Of a stretch of 19,378 nucleotides of DNA, positions 13,978 through 19,378 are shown piece after piece (position 1 is the stretch's first letter; each line of letters begins with the position of its first letter). The stretch covers positions 1 to 19,378 of the forward strand of contig JBFXES010000037.1 in NCBI GenBank assembly GCA_050179875.1. The letters are read 5' to 3'. A program made the translations under genes and the position numbers. Origin of the DNA: JALOAT01 sp050179875. Its GTDB lineage: Bacteria; Pseudomonadota; Gammaproteobacteria; Thiohalomonadales; Thiohalomonadaceae. The notes below the pieces were generated by a model. It saw only the letters and a program-made list of their open reading frames with translations, was not told the origin of the DNA and ran no database searches.

Positions 13978-13999
13978 GGGCAAGCCCCGGCTTTTTTTT
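13972..13999 (+). terminator. Intrinsic terminator after rplQ
   Basis: AAGCCGGGG (13972-13980) pairs with CCCCGGCTT (13985-13993) around a 4-nt loop, and a run of eight T residues covers 13992-13999. This is a textbook Rho-independent terminator closing the ribosomal protein cluster. The next gene on the same strand begins only 16 bp later. Confidence 0.93.
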
Positions 14000-14015
14000 C
14001 GTCTGGAGCATGGCG

Positions 14016-14741
14016 ATGATCGTGCTGTTTACCGATTTCGGCCTGGAAGGCCCTTACGTGGGCCAGATGAAGGCAGTGTTGGCCCGCGAGGCCCCGGGCG
14101 TGCCGGTCATCGACCTGTTCGCCGATGCGCCCGGCTTCGCATCGCAGGCGAGCGCCTACCTGCTCGCGGCCTACGTGGAGGAGTTCCCACGGGGGACCGT
14201 GTTCCTCGCGGTCGTGGATCCAGGCGTGGGTACCGACACGCGCGAGCCCCTGCTGGTGGAGGCGGACGGCCGCTGGTTCGTGGGCCCGGGCAACGGCCTT
14301 TTCAACGTGATCGGCCAGCGTGCTGCCCACGTGCGCGCAAATACCATCACCTGGCGACCCGCGCGCCTCTCGGCGAGCTTCCACGGGCGCGATCTGTTTG
14401 CGCCGGTGGCAGCCCGCATCGCGCGGGGAGAACAGGTGGCGGGAACGCCGCTGGAAGGCTGGATAGAGCCCTGGCCGGCTGAACTGGCGGAAGTGATCTA
14501 TGTGGACCACTTCGGCAACGCCATGACGGGGATCCGCGCCGCCAGCGTGTCCGCGGACACCATCGATGTGAACGGTCACCGACTCAAGCGCGCACGCACT
14601 TTCGGCGAGGTCGCGCCGGGCGAGGCCTTCTGGTACGAAAACGCCAACGGCCTGCTGGAAGTCGCCGTCAACCAGGACCGGGCGGATGCGGTGCTCGGCA
14701 TTGGCATCGGTACTTCGATTCGCCTGGTCGGGAAGAGATGA
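14016..14741 (+). CDS. SAM hydroxide adenosyltransferase family protein (DUF62)
   Basis: The 241-residue product belongs to the S-adenosylmethionine hydroxide adenosyltransferase family, relatives of fluorinase that use hydroxide to split SAM into adenosine and methionine. Visible motifs are IVLFTDFGLEGPYVGQMK (residues 2-19), VVDPGVGTDTR (66-76), FVGPGNGLF (88-96), SFHGRDLF (121-128) and VDHFGN in the C-terminal domain. Asp68 and His123 fit two of the described Asp-Arg-His triad. The arginine is at 76, one place later than the usual DPGVGxxR spacing, and the usual PDNGL is PGNGL. The ATG at 14016 is preferred because TGGAG lies seven bases upstream; ATG at 14010 is too close to it. No signal peptide is seen. 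It lies just beyond the rplQ terminator. The family is clear; activity is not. Confidence 0.85.
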   Translation: MIVLFTDFGLEGPYVGQMKAVLAREAPGVPVIDLFADAPGFASQASAYLLAAYVEEFPRGTVFLAVVDPGVGTDTREPLLVEADGRWFVGPGNGLFNVIGQRAAHVRANTITWRPARLSASFHGRDLFAPVAARIARGEQVAGTPLEGWIEPWPAELAEVIYVDHFGNAMTGIRAASVSADTIDVNGHRLKRARTFGEVAPGEAFWYENANGLLEVAVNQDRADAVLGIGIGTSIRLVGKR

Positions 14742-14884
14742 ACCACGGGGGACACGGGGAACACGGGGTAAACAATCAATGATTGCTCCCACGGCTGCTT
14801 CAGGCGGCAACTGTCGTCAAATACGCACACCGCAGCCTGCATACCGCCTTTCACAAGAAGGATCGATCCCCGTGTACCCCGTGG

Positions 14885-14885
<1 letters not shown>
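14742..14885. repeat. Short element with GGGG-rich inverted ends between convergent genes
   Basis: The left end (14742-14759, ACCACGGGG then G then ACACGGGG) is the reverse complement of the right end (14868-14885) at 17 of 18 positions. A third ACACGGGG unit follows the left end at 14761-14768, giving direct repeats with a 9-base period. The interior is about 100 nt, has no gene, and includes a small CAATCA-A-TGATTG palindrome at 14773-14785. The element fills the space between the stop codons of the SAM hydrolase homologue and uvrA almost exactly. It resembles an interspersed extragenic repeat or miniature element. No transposase is present. Confidence 0.6.
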
Positions 14886-17740
<2,855 letters not shown>

Positions 17741-17763
17741 GCTGACTCTCGCCTGGAAATCGA

Positions 17764-17800
17764 ACCTGCTAATATACGGGCTTCCCGCGCTCGCGCGCAA
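17764..17800 (-). promoter_or_regulatory. Candidate uvrA promoter
   Basis: On the minus strand, TTGCGC (17795-17800) and TATATT (17771-17776) are separated by 18 bp, matching sigma-70 elements at three and five of six positions. Transcription would start near 17764, about 24 nt before the uvrA ATG. I saw no convincing CTG-N10-CAG LexA-type operator in this 95-bp divergent region, so SOS control is not evident. No good promoter for the divergent transporter gene was seen. Confidence 0.4.
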
Positions 17801-17835
17801 AATCCCCTATTTTTCAGCCGAGTTAGACCATAGAG

Positions 17836-19209
17836 ATGAGTGAAAGTCCGCTGCACATGAGCGCCGGCGAACGCCGCGCGGCCACCGCGCTCGCGGGGAT
17901 CTACGCCGTGCGCATGCTCGGACTTTTCATGATCCTTCCCGTGTTCGCCCTTTACGCGGAAGGCCTGAAAGGTGTGACCCCCACGCTCATGGGCGTGGCC
18001 ATCGGCATCTATGGCCTCACCCAGGCCATGCTGCAGATCCCCTTCGGCATGGCCTCGGATCGCTTCGGGCGCAAGCGCGTCATCGCCTTTGGCCTGCTGG
18101 TGTTCGCCGCCGGCAGCCTCATCGCCGCCGCTGCGGACACCATCGAGGGCGTCATCGCCGGCCGCGCCGTGCAGGGCGCGGGCGCCGTCGCCGCCGCCGT
18201 CATGGCGCTGCTGGCCGATCTCACCCGCGAGGAGCACCGCACCAAGGCCATGGCCTTCGTGGGCATGAGCATCGGCCTGTCGTTCCTGGTGGCCATGGTG
18301 GCCGGGCCGCTGCTCAACCAGTGGATAGGGGTGCCGGGGATTTTCGGCGCCACGGCCGTTCTCGCGCTGGCGGGCATCGCGCTGCTCTACCTTGCCGTGC
18401 CCGATCCGGCCGCGGCGCGCAGCCATCGCGATATCGCGCCCGCGCTCGCCCAGGTCCGCCGGGTGCTCGCCGATCCGGAATTGCTGCGCACCGACTTCGG
18501 CATTTTCGTGCTGCACATGATCCTGACGGCCGGCTTCGTCGCCCTGCCGCTGGCCCTGCGCGACGCCGGCCTGGCGCCCGCCGATCACTGGCTGGTGTAC
18601 CTGCCGGTGATGGTGTTCGCCATCGCACTGGCTGTTCCGTTCATCGTGGTGGCCGAACGCCGCCGCGCCATGAAGCAGGTGCTGGTGGGCGCCGTGGCCG
18701 TGCTGATGCTGGCAGAGCTGGCGCTGGCGGGGTTCCACGACTCGGTCATGGCCCTGGTCCTGGTCATGGGCGTGTTCTTCGTCGCCTTCAACCTGCTGGA
18801 GGCGAGCCTGCCTTCCCTGGTCTCCAAGCTGGCGCCCGTGGACGCCAAGGGTACGGCCATGGGGGTGTATTCCAGCGCCCAGTTCCTGGGCGCCTTCGTC
18901 GGCGGCTGGGCAGGGGGGCGCATTTTCGGCGAGCACGGCTTCGCGGGCCTGTTCCTGGCCTGTGCCATGGTGCTGCTGGTGTGGCTGGGCCTGGTCCTGA
19001 CCAGGCGCCGGCCGCGGCACCTGGCCACGCGCGGCCTCCACCTGGGCGAACTGGACGCCGGCAGGGCGGACCGCCTGCAGCTCGAACTGGCCGCCGTGCC
19101 CGGAGTGGCGGAGGTGGCGGTAAATGTGGAAGATGGTACGGCCTACCTCAAGGTGGATAACGAGGCATTGGATGCCGCGGCCCTGGGGCGGTTCTCGCGC
19201 GGCGGCTGA
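17836..19209 (+). CDS. yajR: MFS transporter, YajR-like, with C-terminal ferredoxin-fold domain
   Basis: The 457-residue product matches E. coli YajR (454) in length and segments. It has twelve probable membrane helices and the MFS motif A GMASDRFGRK at residues 71-80 in the first cytoplasmic loop. Further conserved stretches are GRAVQGAGAVAAAVMALL, LTREEHRTKAMAF and KGTAMGVYSSAQFLGAF. After the last helix a soluble domain of about 56 residues (402-457) shows the LELAAVPGVAEVAVNVEDGTAYLKVD pattern of the YAM ferredoxin-like fold, which lacks a metal-binding CxxC. The substrate is unknown; drug:proton antiport is only the family default. Its place beside uvrA and ssb recurs in Pseudomonas. The ATG at 17836 has TAGAG just upstream. 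Confidence 0.88.
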   Translation: MSESPLHMSAGERRAATALAGIYAVRMLGLFMILPVFALYAEGLKGVTPTLMGVAIGIYGLTQAMLQIPFGMASDRFGRKRVIAFGLLVFAAGSLIAAAADTIEGVIAGRAVQGAGAVAAAVMALLADLTREEHRTKAMAFVGMSIGLSFLVAMVAGPLLNQWIGVPGIFGATAVLALAGIALLYLAVPDPAAARSHRDIAPALAQVRRVLADPELLRTDFGIFVLHMILTAGFVALPLALRDAGLAPADHWLVYLPVMVFAIALAVPFIVVAERRRAMKQVLVGAVAVLMLAELALAGFHDSVMALVLVMGVFFVAFNLLEASLPSLVSKLAPVDAKGTAMGVYSSAQFLGAFVGGWAGGRIFGEHGFAGLFLACAMVLLVWLGLVLTRRRPRHLATRGLHLGELDAGRADRLQLELAAVPGVAEVAVNVEDGTAYLKVDNEALDAAALGRFSRGG

Positions 19210-19247
19210 CCGCGACGGGGAAAACTAGAGAAGGCGGAGAGTGTGAA

Positions 19248-19378
19248 ATGGCAAGAGGCGTAAACAAGGTTATTCTGGTGGGCAATCTCGGAAAGGACCC
19301 CGAGGTGCGCTACATGCCGAGCGGCGGCGCGGTGGCGAACGTGACCATCGCCACCAGTGAGCAGTGGAAGGACAAGCA
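19248..19378 (+). CDS. ssb: Single-stranded DNA-binding protein, N-terminal part (truncated by window)
   Basis: The frame starting at 19248 encodes ARGVNKVILVGNLGKDPEVR after the initial Met, then YMPSGGAVANVTIATSEQW, the start of the OB fold of bacterial SSB. Only 43 residues lie in the window; the rest of the OB fold and the acidic tail that recruits repair partners are beyond the edge. GGCGGAGAG upstream is the ribosome site. The gap after the transporter stop is 38 nt, so the two genes may be cotranscribed. uvrA and ssb lying close together is common in gammaproteobacteria. Confidence 0.95.
   Translation, partial: MARGVNKVILVGNLGKDPEVRYMPSGGAVANVTIATSEQWKDK

Noticed and set aside
13866..14015. 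N-terminal extension of the SAM hydrolase homologue back into rplQ
   Set aside because: The in-frame extension overlaps rplQ and runs through the terminator; homology begins at the MIVLFTDFG segment, which has its own ribosome site.
14016..14741. Fluorinase or chlorinase activity for the DUF62 protein
   Set aside because: Halogenating members are rare and carry specific insertions and residues. The FHGRDLF motif with its histidine fits the hydroxide-using group instead.

Overview
The window is a GC-rich stretch of core chromosome. It holds the complete S10-spc-alpha ribosomal protein cluster, followed by a short non-ribosomal tail. Gene order matches the gammaproteobacterial (E. coli/Pseudomonas) arrangement: tuf runs directly into rpsJ, secY is followed by rpmJ and then rpsM, no adk-infA-map block intervenes, and uvrA, a YajR-like transporter and ssb lie nearby. 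The proteins look gammaproteobacterial throughout, with UvrA, SecY, RpoA and L14 close to the E. coli sequences as I remember them. Genus cannot be read from the sequence. A high-GC gammaproteobacterium outside the Enterobacterales is the best guess, because S4 keeps a four-cysteine zinc site that E. coli S4 lacks.

Layout. 1-127 is the end of tuf. 146-174 is a hairpin with a promoter-like -10 inside it. 218-5219 is the S10 block (rpsJ, rplC, rplD, rplW, rplB, rpsS, rplV, rpsC, rplP, rpmC, rpsQ). 5249-5296 is a second hairpin fused to an extended -10 promoter. 5356-10920 is the spc block (rplN, rplX, rplE, rpsN, rpsH, rplF, rplR, rpsE, rpmD, rplO, secY, rpmJ). 10921-11027 is a leader with competing hairpins and a possible promoter. 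11028-13945 is the alpha block (rpsM, rpsK, rpsD, rpoA, rplQ), closed by a strong intrinsic terminator at 13972-13999. Next come a SAM hydroxide adenosyltransferase family gene (14016-14741), a 144-bp element with GGGG-rich inverted ends (14742-14885), uvrA on the minus strand (14885-17740), a divergent yajR-like MFS gene (17836-19209), and the start of ssb (19248 to the window edge).

How the genes work together. The 28 complete genes from rpsJ to rplQ supply ribosomal proteins of both subunits, the SecY translocon channel and the RNA polymerase alpha subunit, on one strand with tight spacing and several stop/start overlaps. uvrA (nucleotide excision repair) and ssb (single-strand DNA binding) are genome-maintenance genes flanking the transporter.

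I found no new multi-gene system. The points worth a second look are small: promoters embedded in or abutting terminator-like hairpins at three block boundaries, candidate regulatory RNA structures at rpsJ-rplC, rplX-rplE, rpsN-rpsH and rpmJ-rpsM, the zinc-type S4 with a TTG start, atypical motif residues in the SAM hydrolase homologue, and the inverted GGGG-repeat element. There is no stretch over 300 bases without a gene. I saw no rRNA, tRNA, CRISPR array or insertion sequence.
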